Source: an uncultured Robiginitomaculum sp. (GTDB taxonomy: Bacteria; Pseudomonadota; Alphaproteobacteria; Caulobacterales; Maricaulaceae). Taken from it: a DNA stretch of 49,878 nucleotides. The translations under genes and the position numbers were made by a program. The stretch is from contig CALLVD010000041.1 in the NCBI GenBank assembly GCA_938010385.1, positions 1 to 49,878 of the forward strand. The letters run 5' to 3'. Below are positions 1 to 8,423 of this stretch, piece by piece. The notes beneath the pieces were generated by a model. The model worked only from the letters and a program-made list of their open reading frames with translations. It was not told the origin of the DNA and ran no database searches. Within the stretch, counting starts at the first letter, position 1. The number at the start of each line of letters is the position of its first letter.

Positions 1-60
1 TGGTAGAGCAACTGACTTTTAATCAGTAGGTCCAGGGTTCGAATCCCTGACGGCTCACCA
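1..60 (+). tRNA. tRNA-Lys (anticodon TTT), 5' end cut off by window edge
   Basis: The visible part runs from the D loop to the encoded CCA at 58-60. The anticodon arm is a five-base-pair stem (actga/tcagt) around the loop cttttaa, giving anticodon TTT (lysine). The T arm has stem caggg/ccctg around ttcgaat, and the 3' acceptor strand acggctc is followed by A73. The 5' acceptor strand and most of the D arm lie outside the window. No integration remnant is visible directly downstream. Confidence 0.93.
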
Positions 61-217
61 AAAAAGATTTCCTTAAATATGTCGTTTTACGGTGTGGTGC
101 AAAAAAGCAACAGCCGCGAAAAAACTGTTCAATATTAAGCAAATAAAGCACTCTAAGCACTGGCAAATCGTCAGCGTTTCGTCTAAGCAAGCCCTAAGCA
201 CGCGGGATTCTCCCGTC

Positions 218-247
218 TTGTGACCTGTGCGGGTGCGTCCCGCTAAA
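218..247 (+). promoter_or_regulatory. possible promoter of the first OmpA gene
   Basis: TTGTGA (218-223) and GCTAAA (242-247) are separated by 18 bases. The GCTAAAC block resembles the -10 element reported for Caulobacter housekeeping promoters. It would place the transcript start about 35 bases before the ATG at 287. The -35 match is imperfect and the spacing is not the Caulobacter optimum, so this is only a candidate. Nothing else recognisable lies in 61-286. Confidence 0.25.
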
Positions 248-286
248 CACTAATTCGCGGCCGGAACGGCCGTTTCGGAGGAAATT

Positions 287-1651
287 ATGAAGCACACGCT
301 TCTCGCAGCGGCCGGTTTTGCCGCACTTTTGGTTGTCCCTGCTGTCGCAAGCGCGCAGACGAATGACGGTGACACGGGCTGGTATGTTCGCGGTAATTTA
401 GGTTATGGCGCGTTTACAGACGCAGAGCTGTCCGACGGAATGGTGGGCGATGTTCAGGCCGAAGGTCACGCGGCCGGATCTTTAGGTGTCGGTTACGAAA
501 TGAATAATAACTGGCGTATCGAGCTGGACGGCACCACATTGTGGAACGATATGGGCGCCATTGATAACACGCCTGAGTCTTACGCGAAATTCCGCGGAAC
601 AAGTGTATTGCTGAATTTGATTTATGATTTTGATGACTACGGTCGTTGGGAGCCCTATGTCGGCGCCGGTATCGGTTTTATGCGCGGTGAACTGGATGCT
701 GAATCTCATGACTTCATAAACTCACGCGGCGTGCCAATCAGCAGCCCTGTTTGCGGCGATCTTTGCGTTGTACGTGACGACAATACATCAACAGCTTGGA
801 ACCTGCTTGCCGGTTTAGGCTATGATATTTCTGACAAGCTGAGCTGGGATACGCAATATCGCTTTATTCAGGCTTCTGATATGGATTTTGACGGGGTGCA
901 AACAAATTTTGCCCCGTTCTCAACGACTGTGGCGTCAACAGCGCCTTTCAGTGTTGATTACCAAGATATCGGCGAGCATATCCTGATGACGGGTTTCCGT
1001 TACAAGTTCGGCGGTCAAAAAGCCATGGTAGCGCCAACACCGCCGCCGGCACCGATGCCTGTTGCAGATTTCCGTTGCTGGGACGGCTCTATGGTTGTGA
1101 ACGCAGCCTCTTGTGCGCCTGAACCTGCACCGCAGCCGACAATCGCCTGTTGGGACGGATCATTGGTCTTTGACGCGGCATCTTGCCCGGCTGAACCTGT
1201 TGTAGCGCAGCCGACTGTCCAGTGCTGGGACGGAACTCTGGCTTATGAGCAGTCCTCTTGCCCGGTTCAAACCGTTGAGCAGCGTCTGTGTGGTCAAGAG
1301 TACATCTCTCAGATCATATATTATGAGTTCAATAAGCCACAGTCTCCTGAGACGCGCGGCCAAATGCAAAACATTCTCGACATCTCTGACGTTTGTCAGG
1401 TTGGCAGCGTAAGCTTGGTCGGTCACACAGATACAGTCGGCTCTAAAGCCTATAATCTGGGTCTGTCACGCCGCCGTGCTGAAAATGTCAAAGCCGAACT
1501 GGTTTCTCTGGGCGTTCCGTCCGAGCTGATCACCACTGACGGCCGCGGCGAAGAAGATCTGTTCGTCCCGACAGCGGATGGCGTTAAAGAGCAGCTTAAC
1601 CGCCGCGTTGAAGTCGGCATTCGCCTCGACTCTGTTGCGTCTGCCTTTTAA
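287..1651 (+). CDS. OmpA-family outer-membrane protein with CWDG cysteine modules
   Basis: This is a 454-residue OmpA-type porin-like protein that probably anchors the outer membrane to peptidoglycan. A signal peptide ends near ASA-Q (residue 23/24). Residues 30-245 form an aromatic, glycine-rich beta-barrel of the OmpA type. The linker at 250-330 is proline-rich and holds three cysteine modules of the form C-x11-C (C264-C276, C288-C300, C313-C325), each beginning CWDG. Residues 335-450 are an OmpA peptidoglycan-binding domain, with GHTDTVGS and the closing NRRVEV that contacts diaminopimelate in the family. A clear Shine-Dalgarno (ggagga, 277-282) sets the start. A paralogue follows directly and a terminator separates the two, so each may be transcribed alone. 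Family assignment is secure; the role of the cysteine modules is unknown. Confidence 0.93.
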   Translation: MKHTLLAAAGFAALLVVPAVASAQTNDGDTGWYVRGNLGYGAFTDAELSDGMVGDVQAEGHAAGSLGVGYEMNNNWRIELDGTTLWNDMGAIDNTPESYAKFRGTSVLLNLIYDFDDYGRWEPYVGAGIGFMRGELDAESHDFINSRGVPISSPVCGDLCVVRDDNTSTAWNLLAGLGYDISDKLSWDTQYRFIQASDMDFDGVQTNFAPFSTTVASTAPFSVDYQDIGEHILMTGFRYKFGGQKAMVAPTPPPAPMPVADFRCWDGSMVVNAASCAPEPAPQPTIACWDGSLVFDAASCPAEPVVAQPTVQCWDGTLAYEQSSCPVQTVEQRLCGQEYISQIIYYEFNKPQSPETRGQMQNILDISDVCQVGSVSLVGHTDTVGSKAYNLGLSRRRAENVKAELVSLGVPSELITTDGRGEEDLFVPTADGVKEQLNRRVEVGIRLDSVASAF

Positions 1652-1677
1652 GTCTGAACAGCAGCTTTAAGTTATTA

Positions 1678-1706
1678 AGCCCGGCCACAGAGGCCGGGCT
1701 TTTTTT
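1678..1706 (+). terminator. Rho-independent terminator after first OmpA gene
   Basis: A perfect nine-base-pair stem (agcccggcc / ggccgggct) with loop acaga is followed by seven consecutive T. It lies 27 bases after the stop codon of the first OmpA gene. Confidence 0.93.
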
Positions 1707-1893
1707 GTGGTTATGAGCGCAAGACCATTATCCGGTTTTGCAAGCGGTCATTTCGGTCATATAGGCGACACAATCAGCCTTTAAACCACGAATATGCAGA
1801 ATTAAGATTTTACGGGAACTTTGCCGGTTATTGCGCGTTTTCAGAATTATGTTCTGCACTCAAATATTTCAGTGCAAACTCAGGAGAAAATAC

Positions 1894-3231
1894 ATGAAAA
1901 AGTTTTTATTAAGCGCCGCCGCGACGGCAGCGATCTTAGCAGCCCCGACAGCAGCGTTTGCGCAATCTGTTGATAATGACAAAGGCTGGTATCTGCGCGG
2001 TAACTTCGGCTACGGCGCCTTTACAGATATGGAATTATCAGATGGCATGACCGGTGACGTCCAAGCCGAAGGCAATGGTGCCGGTTCAATCGGTATCGGT
2101 TACGATATGGGCAATGATTGGCGCTTAGAGCTGGATGGGGGCTCTATGTGGAATGACTTAGGCGCTATCGACAACACGCCGAGCTCTTCTGCAAAGTTTC
2201 GTGCCAATACGCTGATGTTTAACATAATTCGCGATTTGGAAAATGACAGTCGCTGGACCCCGTTTGTGGGCGCCGGTGTCGGCATAATGCAAGGTAAGCT
2301 TGACGCCGTGTCGCATAACTTTGTCGATCCGAACACGTCTGCATCTGTGACGTCACCTGTCTGTAATGACCGGTGTGCTGTCTCTGACGAAGCCACTGAG
2401 ATTGCCTGGAACCTGATTGCAGGTCTTGGCTATGACATTTCCGATCGCCTGACATGGGACACGCAGTATCGTTATATCAGCGCTAGCGACATGGATTTTG
2501 ACGGTACGCGCCAAACTTTGGTTCGCCCGGGACTCGCCACTTTCAATCCGGCGGCACCGATTTCTGTTGATTTGGCTGACATTGGCGCACACCAAATTAT
2601 GACCGGCTTCCGCTTGCAGCTTGGCAACAGAGCGGCCCCTGTCGCGCCTGTGGTTACGCCGCCTGCTCCTGTGATGCCGGCGCAGATTACGTGTTGGGAC
2701 GGATCTTTGCGCGACAGCTTTGCCCAATGTCCTGCAGAGCCGCAGCCTGTAGTCGAGCAGCCGACAATCCAGTGTTTTGACGGAAGCTTAGTCTTTGACC
2801 AAGCCTCTTGCCCAACGCCGCCACCCCCGCCGCCGCCGCCTGTTATTGTGGAGCAGCAAGCGTCAATCTGTGACCAAGGTGACGTTCCGTTTGTGGTCTA
2901 CTTTGAGTGGGATCAGTCGCGTCTGACCGACCAAGCGCAAGCCGTCATCGACCAAGCCTCTGTTTACACGCAGCAATGCGGCGTATCAGGCGTAACCGTT
3001 GAAGGCTTTACCGACACATCCGGCGCGGCCGCCTATAATGTGGCCTTGTCAAACCGTCGTGCTGACACTGTGTCTGCGGCTCTGGTCGCACGCGGCGTCG
3101 ACTCTGCGCGCATCAGCAAAACCGGTTACGGCGAAGAGCGTCCGGCCGTTTCGACAGAAGACGGCGTACGCGAACCGCTGAACCGCCGTTCAGAAGTCGT
3201 TATTCGCTTGGTCCCGACCAACGCATTCTAG
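1894..3231 (+). CDS. second OmpA-family outer-membrane protein (tandem paralogue)
   Basis: This 445-residue protein has the same architecture as its upstream neighbour: signal peptide ending near AFAQ, beta-barrel, linker with two CWDG/CFDG cysteine modules plus a run of prolines, and a C-terminal OmpA domain with GFTDTSGA and NRRSEV. The barrels of the two proteins align closely along their length (for example GWYxRGNxGYGAFTD in both), which points to a tandem duplication. The reading frame is open further upstream, but the ATG at 1894 is preferred. It has caggag upstream (1881-1886) and starts a normal signal peptide (MKKFLLSAAAT), whereas an earlier start would put a cysteine-rich stretch before it. 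It has its own terminator. Confidence 0.93.
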   Translation: MKKFLLSAAATAAILAAPTAAFAQSVDNDKGWYLRGNFGYGAFTDMELSDGMTGDVQAEGNGAGSIGIGYDMGNDWRLELDGGSMWNDLGAIDNTPSSSAKFRANTLMFNIIRDLENDSRWTPFVGAGVGIMQGKLDAVSHNFVDPNTSASVTSPVCNDRCAVSDEATEIAWNLIAGLGYDISDRLTWDTQYRYISASDMDFDGTRQTLVRPGLATFNPAAPISVDLADIGAHQIMTGFRLQLGNRAAPVAPVVTPPAPVMPAQITCWDGSLRDSFAQCPAEPQPVVEQPTIQCFDGSLVFDQASCPTPPPPPPPPVIVEQQASICDQGDVPFVVYFEWDQSRLTDQAQAVIDQASVYTQQCGVSGVTVEGFTDTSGAAAYNVALSNRRADTVSAALVARGVDSARISKTGYGEERPAVSTEDGVREPLNRRSEVVIRLVPTNAF

Positions 3232-3257
3232 GTCTGCTGACCTGCATTAAATCTTCG

Positions 3258-3287
3258 GCCCGTTCCGCTTTGCGGGGCGGGCTTTTT
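3258..3287 (+). terminator. Rho-independent terminator after second OmpA gene
   Basis: An 11-base-pair GC-rich stem (two G:T pairs) with loop ttt spans 3258-3282 and is followed by TTTTT. It lies 26 bases past the stop codon of the second OmpA gene. Confidence 0.9.
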
Positions 3288-3416
3288 AACGGGTGCAATG
3301 TGCATAAATGACGAACGGTTTGATATCAATTTAGGGAGCTACGGTTTCAGATTGCGTCTGTTATCGCGCGAATAAGCACACTATATTTGTCATATCGATA
3401 AATTTCAGGCGGATAT

Positions 3417-4679
3417 ATGACCTTACGTGTTACGCAAGAAGAGCAATCTATCTTGGATAAAATTACGCCGTTACAGGCGGGCTTAATGACCCGGCTTGAA
3501 GCGTGGTCGGCCGTAAATTCGGGCAGCCGCAACGCCGCCGGCTTAAAAGAAATGCGCGTCCTTCTGGCCAAAGCCTTCACTGCGACGGGCGCCGCTATTA
3601 CCGAGCGCGCCTTAAGCCCGAGCGAATCTGTTAACGCAGCCGGGAGAAAAAAACTGACTCATTACGAGCCGGCGCTTTTGATCACGCAGCGCCCGCAGGC
3701 GCCGATACAAATCGTCTTTACGGGGCATTACGACACCGTATTTCCGGCGGATTATCATTTTCAAAAGCCGGACTATTTGTCCGAAACCCGCCTGCGCGGC
3801 CCCGGCGTGGCGGACATGAAGGGCGGGATTTCAGTTATGCTCACCGCGCTGGAAATGCTCGAACGCTCGCCGAGGGGCGGCAATATCGGCTATAATGTCC
3901 TGCTGTCCCCGGATGAAGAAATCGGATCCCCGGGCTCGGCGCCGCTCTTGGCAGAGCTGGGCAGGAAAAGTCATTTAGGCTTGACCTATGAGCCCGCTTT
4001 GGCAGACGGAACCCTTGCCGGCGCGCGCAAGGGGAGCGGAAATTTTGCTGTTATTATCAAAGGCAAGGCCGCGCACGCCGGCCGTGACCATCATTTGGGG
4101 CGCAATGCCATTGCCGCAGCGTCTCGCTTTGTGGCCAAGCTTGACGCGCTGAACGGACAGCGCGACGGCGTGACGTTTAACATCGCAAAGATTGATGGGG
4201 GCGGGGCTAACAATATTGTGCCCGAATTGGCCATTGCCCGGTTTAACGTCCGTATGATCGCTGCCGATGATACGCATTGGATTCAGACGCAGATCGATGA
4301 TCTGGTCGCGCAAATCGATGCCGAAGACGGCATTTCAGCAGAGCTGACCGGCGGGTTTTCCCGCCCGCCAAAGCCTATGGCCCCGGCCAATGCGCAAGTC
4401 TTTGATTGGGTAAAGCAGGCCGGCGGCGCGCTGGGTTTGGAAATTGCTTGGTCGCCGAGCGGCGGCGTTTGCGAAGGCAATAATCTTTGGGCAAGCGGTT
4501 GCCCGAATGTGGACACTCTGGGCGTACGCGGCGGTAATATTCATTCTGATCAGGAATTTATGGAAGTGGACAGCTTGGCCGAACGCGCGCGTTTGTCGAC
4601 GCTGATACTGCTTAAACTGGCGAGCGGAGAATTTGACGCCCGCGCGGTGAAACGTCTGGCAATGCAGGAGGCGGGCTGA
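3417..4679 (+). CDS. M20-family metallohydrolase, first gene of the AST operon
   Basis: This is a 420-residue zinc-dependent M20 (ArgE/DapE/CPG2-like) hydrolase. The family residues are all present: H104 and D106 (GHYDTVF), D133 (VADMKGG), the catalytic pair E167-E168 (SPDEEIGS), E192 (YEPAL) and H376 (GNIHSD). The insert around H220 (KAAHAG) matches the dimerisation lid domain. The gene begins a coupled operon: its TGA overlaps the ATG of astA by one base. No AstE (M14-like succinylglutamate desuccinylase) gene is present in the window, so this enzyme may remove succinate from N-succinylglutamate, or hydrolyse another acylated amino acid feeding the pathway. The family is certain; the substrate is inferred only from position. 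The start has an aggcgg-type ribosome site (about 3406-3412). Confidence 0.88.
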   Translation: MTLRVTQEEQSILDKITPLQAGLMTRLEAWSAVNSGSRNAAGLKEMRVLLAKAFTATGAAITERALSPSESVNAAGRKKLTHYEPALLITQRPQAPIQIVFTGHYDTVFPADYHFQKPDYLSETRLRGPGVADMKGGISVMLTALEMLERSPRGGNIGYNVLLSPDEEIGSPGSAPLLAELGRKSHLGLTYEPALADGTLAGARKGSGNFAVIIKGKAAHAGRDHHLGRNAIAAASRFVAKLDALNGQRDGVTFNIAKIDGGGANNIVPELAIARFNVRMIAADDTHWIQTQIDDLVAQIDAEDGISAELTGGFSRPPKPMAPANAQVFDWVKQAGGALGLEIAWSPSGGVCEGNNLWASGCPNVDTLGVRGGNIHSDQEFMEVDSLAERARLSTLILLKLASGEFDARAVKRLAMQEAG

Positions 4680-5692
4680 TGTTATGTGCGCGCCCGGCGA
4701 CGCCGGAAGATTTTGACGGATTTAAAGATTTGGCCCGGCTTGCCGGCCCCGGCTTTACGTCATTACAGGTTTCTGATGACCGGCTTTTAAAAAAGCTGAA
4801 AAAGTCCAAGGCATCCTTTGCCGCGCAAATAAATGAGCCCGGGGCTCAAATATATTTGCTGATGCTCGAAGATACGCAGACCGGTGAAATTGTCGGCGTG
4901 AGCAGTATTAAAGGCGCTGTCGGCACGGACGGCCCGTATTTTAACTATAAGATTTTGCGACAGACCCAATCGTCCAAAGCCGTAAATCGGCGTTTTGACA
5001 TGGATATGCTTGTTTTAGTCAATGATTATTCCGGGGCGAGCGAAGTCGGAAGTTTGTTTGTGAAACCTGAAATGCGCGGCACCGGGGCAGGGCGATTAAT
5101 CGCGAGCGCTCGCTATATGTTAATTGCGGGCGCGCCGCAGCGCTTTTCACAAACCGTTATTTCAGAACTGCGCGGCCATGTCAGCGAGCAGGGCGAATCC
5201 GTTTTTTGGAACGCTGTCGGGCGGCCTTTTTTTCGTATGGATTTCTCTGAAGCCGATGAAATATCCGCGCAGACGGATAATGAGTTTATCGTTGATCTGA
5301 TGCCGTCTCATCCGATCTATGTTCAGCTTTTGCCTAAAGAGGCCCAAGCGGTTATCGGCAAAACCCATCCGGCGGGCATAGGCGCGCGAAAATATTTGGA
5401 AGCCGAGGGCTTCGACTATGATCGCATGATTGATATTTTCGACGGCGGGCCGAGCATGCATGTCAAGCGGGATAAGCTGAAAACCGTTCGGGAATCGCGG
5501 GTTTTGCCGGCAAAAATCGGCGACACCGGCGACGGCCCGGCCCTGCTTATCAGTAATGATCGCGTCAAAGATTTTCGCGCCGTCTCAGCAGCGGCTGTCA
5601 TCAATGACGACCATATCGTCATAGATGCCGCCTGCGCGCAGGCGCTGAAAATCAAAACAGGCGGCACTGTTCGCGTCAGGAGTTTTAAATGA
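4679..5692 (+). CDS. astA: arginine N-succinyltransferase
   Basis: AstA transfers succinyl from succinyl-CoA to the alpha-amino group of arginine, the first step of the AST route that degrades arginine to glutamate and succinate with release of ammonia. The 337-residue length is close to the 344 of E. coli AstA. Recognisable family stretches include the GNAT-like coenzyme A loop MRGTGAGRLI (about residues 131-140) and the conserved VISELRGHVSEQG and GRPFFRMDFSEAD further on. The start overlaps the stop of the M20 gene by one base and the gene's end overlaps astD by four (ATGA), implying translational coupling. It appears as a single AstA, not as the paired subunits known from Pseudomonas. Confidence 0.96.
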   Translation: MLCARPATPEDFDGFKDLARLAGPGFTSLQVSDDRLLKKLKKSKASFAAQINEPGAQIYLLMLEDTQTGEIVGVSSIKGAVGTDGPYFNYKILRQTQSSKAVNRRFDMDMLVLVNDYSGASEVGSLFVKPEMRGTGAGRLIASARYMLIAGAPQRFSQTVISELRGHVSEQGESVFWNAVGRPFFRMDFSEADEISAQTDNEFIVDLMPSHPIYVQLLPKEAQAVIGKTHPAGIGARKYLEAEGFDYDRMIDIFDGGPSMHVKRDKLKTVRESRVLPAKIGDTGDGPALLISNDRVKDFRAVSAAAVINDDHIVIDAACAQALKIKTGGTVRVRSFK

Positions 5693-7092
5693 GCGTAAGT
5701 TTTCAATCCGCAGACCCTGCCACCGGCGATATTGTTTGGGACGGTCCGGCGGCCGGGGCGGCTGATGTCGACGCCGCGTTTGCGGCGGCGCGCCGCGCCT
5801 TTGCATCTTGGTCAAAGCGGCCCGTCAGTGAGCGTATAGATATTGCTTTGCGCTTTAAGGCGATTGCCGCTGAGCGCAAGAATGAGATTGGCGCGCTGAT
5901 TTCCCGCGAAACCGGGAAATTGCTTTGGGACGCAACAGGCGAGGCCGGCGTTTTGGCGCCTAAAGTTGATATTTCAATCAAAGCCTATGAAGAGCGCACA
6001 GGCGGCCGCGATCTTGATACCGATTTTGGCAGCGCCCGTCTGCGTCATCGCCCGCACGGCGTTTTTGCCGTTTTGGGGCCGTATAATTTTCCCGCGCATT
6101 TGCCGAACGGTCAAATTATTCCCGCGTTGATTGCGGGCAATACGATTGTCTTTAAGCCGAGCGAGCAAACGCCCGCAACGGGCGCGGCCTTGGTGCAGGC
6201 TTATCATGATGCGGGTTTCCCGCCGGGCGTCGTCAATATTGTCCAAGGCGCGCGGGTCACCGGCGAAGCGGTCTTGGCGCACGGCGAGCTTGACGGCGTG
6301 CTGTTCACCGGCTCGGCCAAAACCGGGGCAATGATTCATAAGCAATTTGGCGGCCGGCCCGAGATTGTTCTGGCGCTGGAAATGGGCGGTAACAATCCGC
6401 TGATTGCGTGGGAGGCGGGCGACGCGGCAGCGGCGGCGAGCGTCATTATTCCGTCTGTCTTTATTACAACCGGGCAGCGCTGCACATGCGCGCGGCGATT
6501 GATTGTTCCGGCCGGAAAAGCGGGTGATAAACTTGTTGAGGCTTTGGCCGATATGACATCAAAAATAACGCTTGGCAGCTTTGATGATGACGCCTTTATG
6601 GGGCCGCTGATCAGCGCGGATATTGCCGGCTACGTTGCAAAATCTGCGGCGGAATTACCGGGGAAGATAATTGTATCGGGCGGGATTGATACAATGCGCG
6701 GCGGGGCGTTTATCCGGCCGCACATTGTCGATGTCACAGGCGAGCAAATTCCCGATGAGGAAATTTTCGGTCCTGTTTTACAGATTATTCGCGCCGAAAG
6801 CTTTGACGCCGCGATTGAGATTGCGAATGACACAAAATTCGGATTGGCCGCAGGGCTGATTTCCGATGACGGGTCTTTATGGGATCAGTTCTCTCGCGAT
6901 ATTCAGGCCGGCGTTGTTAATTTTAACCGTCCGACGACAGGCGCATCAGGCGCGCTGCCGTTTGGCGGGCCGGGAGCGTCAGGCAATCATAATCCGGGGG
7001 CTTATTATGCGGCAGATTTTTGCGCTTGGCCGATGGCGAGCCAAATATCGCCGGCGCTGAACCCGATTGCATCGAAAGGGATATCGTCATGA
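5689..7092 (+). CDS. astD: N-succinylglutamate 5-semialdehyde dehydrogenase
   Basis: AstD oxidises N-succinylglutamate semialdehyde to N-succinylglutamate with NAD+, the fourth AST step. The 467-residue protein is a full-length aldehyde dehydrogenase. It has the proton-relay asparagine region LGPYNFPAHLPNG, the cofactor-binding KPSEQTP, the glycine motif FTGSAKTG, the general base glutamate in LEMGGNNP, and the catalytic cysteine in GQRCTCARR. Its start lies inside the astA stop (ATGA) and its stop inside the astB start. AstC, the succinylornithine aminotransferase supplying its substrate, is not in this cluster and must be provided elsewhere, for instance by a bifunctional ArgD. Confidence 0.95.
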   Translation: MSVSFQSADPATGDIVWDGPAAGAADVDAAFAAARRAFASWSKRPVSERIDIALRFKAIAAERKNEIGALISRETGKLLWDATGEAGVLAPKVDISIKAYEERTGGRDLDTDFGSARLRHRPHGVFAVLGPYNFPAHLPNGQIIPALIAGNTIVFKPSEQTPATGAALVQAYHDAGFPPGVVNIVQGARVTGEAVLAHGELDGVLFTGSAKTGAMIHKQFGGRPEIVLALEMGGNNPLIAWEAGDAAAAASVIIPSVFITTGQRCTCARRLIVPAGKAGDKLVEALADMTSKITLGSFDDDAFMGPLISADIAGYVAKSAAELPGKIIVSGGIDTMRGGAFIRPHIVDVTGEQIPDEEIFGPVLQIIRAESFDAAIEIANDTKFGLAAGLISDDGSLWDQFSRDIQAGVVNFNRPTTGASGALPFGGPGASGNHNPGAYYAADFCAWPMASQISPALNPIASKGISS

Positions 7093-8423
7093 GCGCGTCC
7101 GAAGCAAATTTTGATGGCCTGATCGGGCCAACCCATAATTATGGCGGGCTGTCTGCCGGCAATTTAGCCTCTGCCAATAATGCCGGTTTGGTCGCGAGTC
7201 CGCGCGCAGCCGCCCTTCAAGGTCTGGCGAAGATGAAAGCCATGGCGGATGCGGGATTGGTGCAGGGTATTTTGCCGCCGCAGGCGCGCCCTGATATTGC
7301 GGCCCTGCGGGCGCTGGGATTTAGCGGCACGCCGGAAGACATGGTGCGCGCGGCGTGGCGCTCTGATAAGCGCCTCTTGCGCAATCTGTCTTCGGCATCA
7401 AGCATGTGGGCGGCAAATGCGGCGACTGTCAGCCCGTCTGCCGATTGCGCGGACGGCCGGCTTCATCTGACGCCGGCGAACCTGTCGACCATGCTGCATA
7501 GGTCGCTTGAGCACGCGCAAACGCGCAGGGCGCTTGAGGCTGCATTTCCGTTTGCGGCGGTCCATAACGCTTTGCCCGGGCAAGGTGATTTCGCCGATGA
7601 AGGCGCGGCCAACCATGTGCGCCTGTGCGCCAATCACGGCAAGGCGGGGGTGGAGCTGTTTGTTTACGGCCGCGCCGCTGGTGATGACTGCGAGCTGACG
7701 AAGTTTCCGGCCCGCCAGACTTTGGATGCAAGCCGCGCGATTGCGCGCCGGCACGGATTGAGCGCGCCGCGAACGGTCTTTGCCCGCCAATCAAAACGCG
7801 CCATTGATGCCGGCGCTTTTCATAATGATGTGGTTTGTGTCGGCGCGCTGGAGACGCTGTTTTACCATGAGCTGGCCTTTGATGACACGCCGGCCATGAA
7901 AGACGATATAACGAAAGCTGCCTCAGGCCTTTTTGATCCGCAATTTGTTGAAGTCCCGGACAGCGAGGTTCCGATAGCGGATGCGATTAAGGCTTATCTG
8001 TTTAACTCTATGCTTGTCGCTATGCCGGGCGAAGACAGGCTGACCTTGATTGCGCCGCTGGAGACTGCCGAAACGCCGAGCACAAAAGCGTTTTGCGATA
8101 AAATGGTGGCAGGCAAGGGCCCCATTGGCGCGGTGACCTATGTCGACGTGCGCCAATCCATGCGCAATGGCGGCGGCCCGGCCTGCCTGCGTTTGCGCGT
8201 CGTGTTGACAGAGGCCGAGCGCAAAACCTGTAATCCGGACATGCTCCTGACCGATGATAAATATGACCGGCTTTGCGCTTGGGTGACGACGCATTACCGC
8301 GAAGCGCTCGCGCCTGATGATATCGGTGATCCGGCTTTAATGACCGAGAGCTTTACGGCTCTGGATGAACTGACCGGCCTGCTTAATCTGGGGCGTGATT
8401 TTTATCCGTTTCAGCGCGGCTAG
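7089..8423 (+). CDS. astB: N-succinylarginine dihydrolase
   Basis: AstB hydrolyses N-succinylarginine to N-succinylornithine, two ammonia and CO2, the second AST step. It belongs to the guanidino-modifying (amidinotransferase-fold) superfamily. At 444 residues it matches E. coli AstB (447). The conserved N-terminus FDGLIGPTHNYGGLS is intact and the catalytic triad can be placed at E171 (DEGAANH), H245 (AFHNDVV) and C366 (NGGGPACLRL). The ATG at 7089 overlaps the astD stop by four bases. The frame is open further upstream into astD, but that start would add 23 unrelated residues. At its 3' end it shares a CTAG with the stop of the opposing AsmA gene. Confidence 0.96.
   Translation: MSASEANFDGLIGPTHNYGGLSAGNLASANNAGLVASPRAAALQGLAKMKAMADAGLVQGILPPQARPDIAALRALGFSGTPEDMVRAAWRSDKRLLRNLSSASSMWAANAATVSPSADCADGRLHLTPANLSTMLHRSLEHAQTRRALEAAFPFAAVHNALPGQGDFADEGAANHVRLCANHGKAGVELFVYGRAAGDDCELTKFPARQTLDASRAIARRHGLSAPRTVFARQSKRAIDAGAFHNDVVCVGALETLFYHELAFDDTPAMKDDITKAASGLFDPQFVEVPDSEVPIADAIKAYLFNSMLVAMPGEDRLTLIAPLETAETPSTKAFCDKMVAGKGPIGAVTYVDVRQSMRNGGGPACLRLRVVLTEAERKTCNPDMLLTDDKYDRLCAWVTTHYREALAPDDIGDPALMTESFTALDELTGLLNLGRDFYPFQRG

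Noticed and set aside
61-286. integrated element at the tRNA-Lys 3' end
   Set aside because: No duplicated tRNA 3' end, integrase or att-like repeat is visible in the window; the next gene is an ordinary outer-membrane protein.
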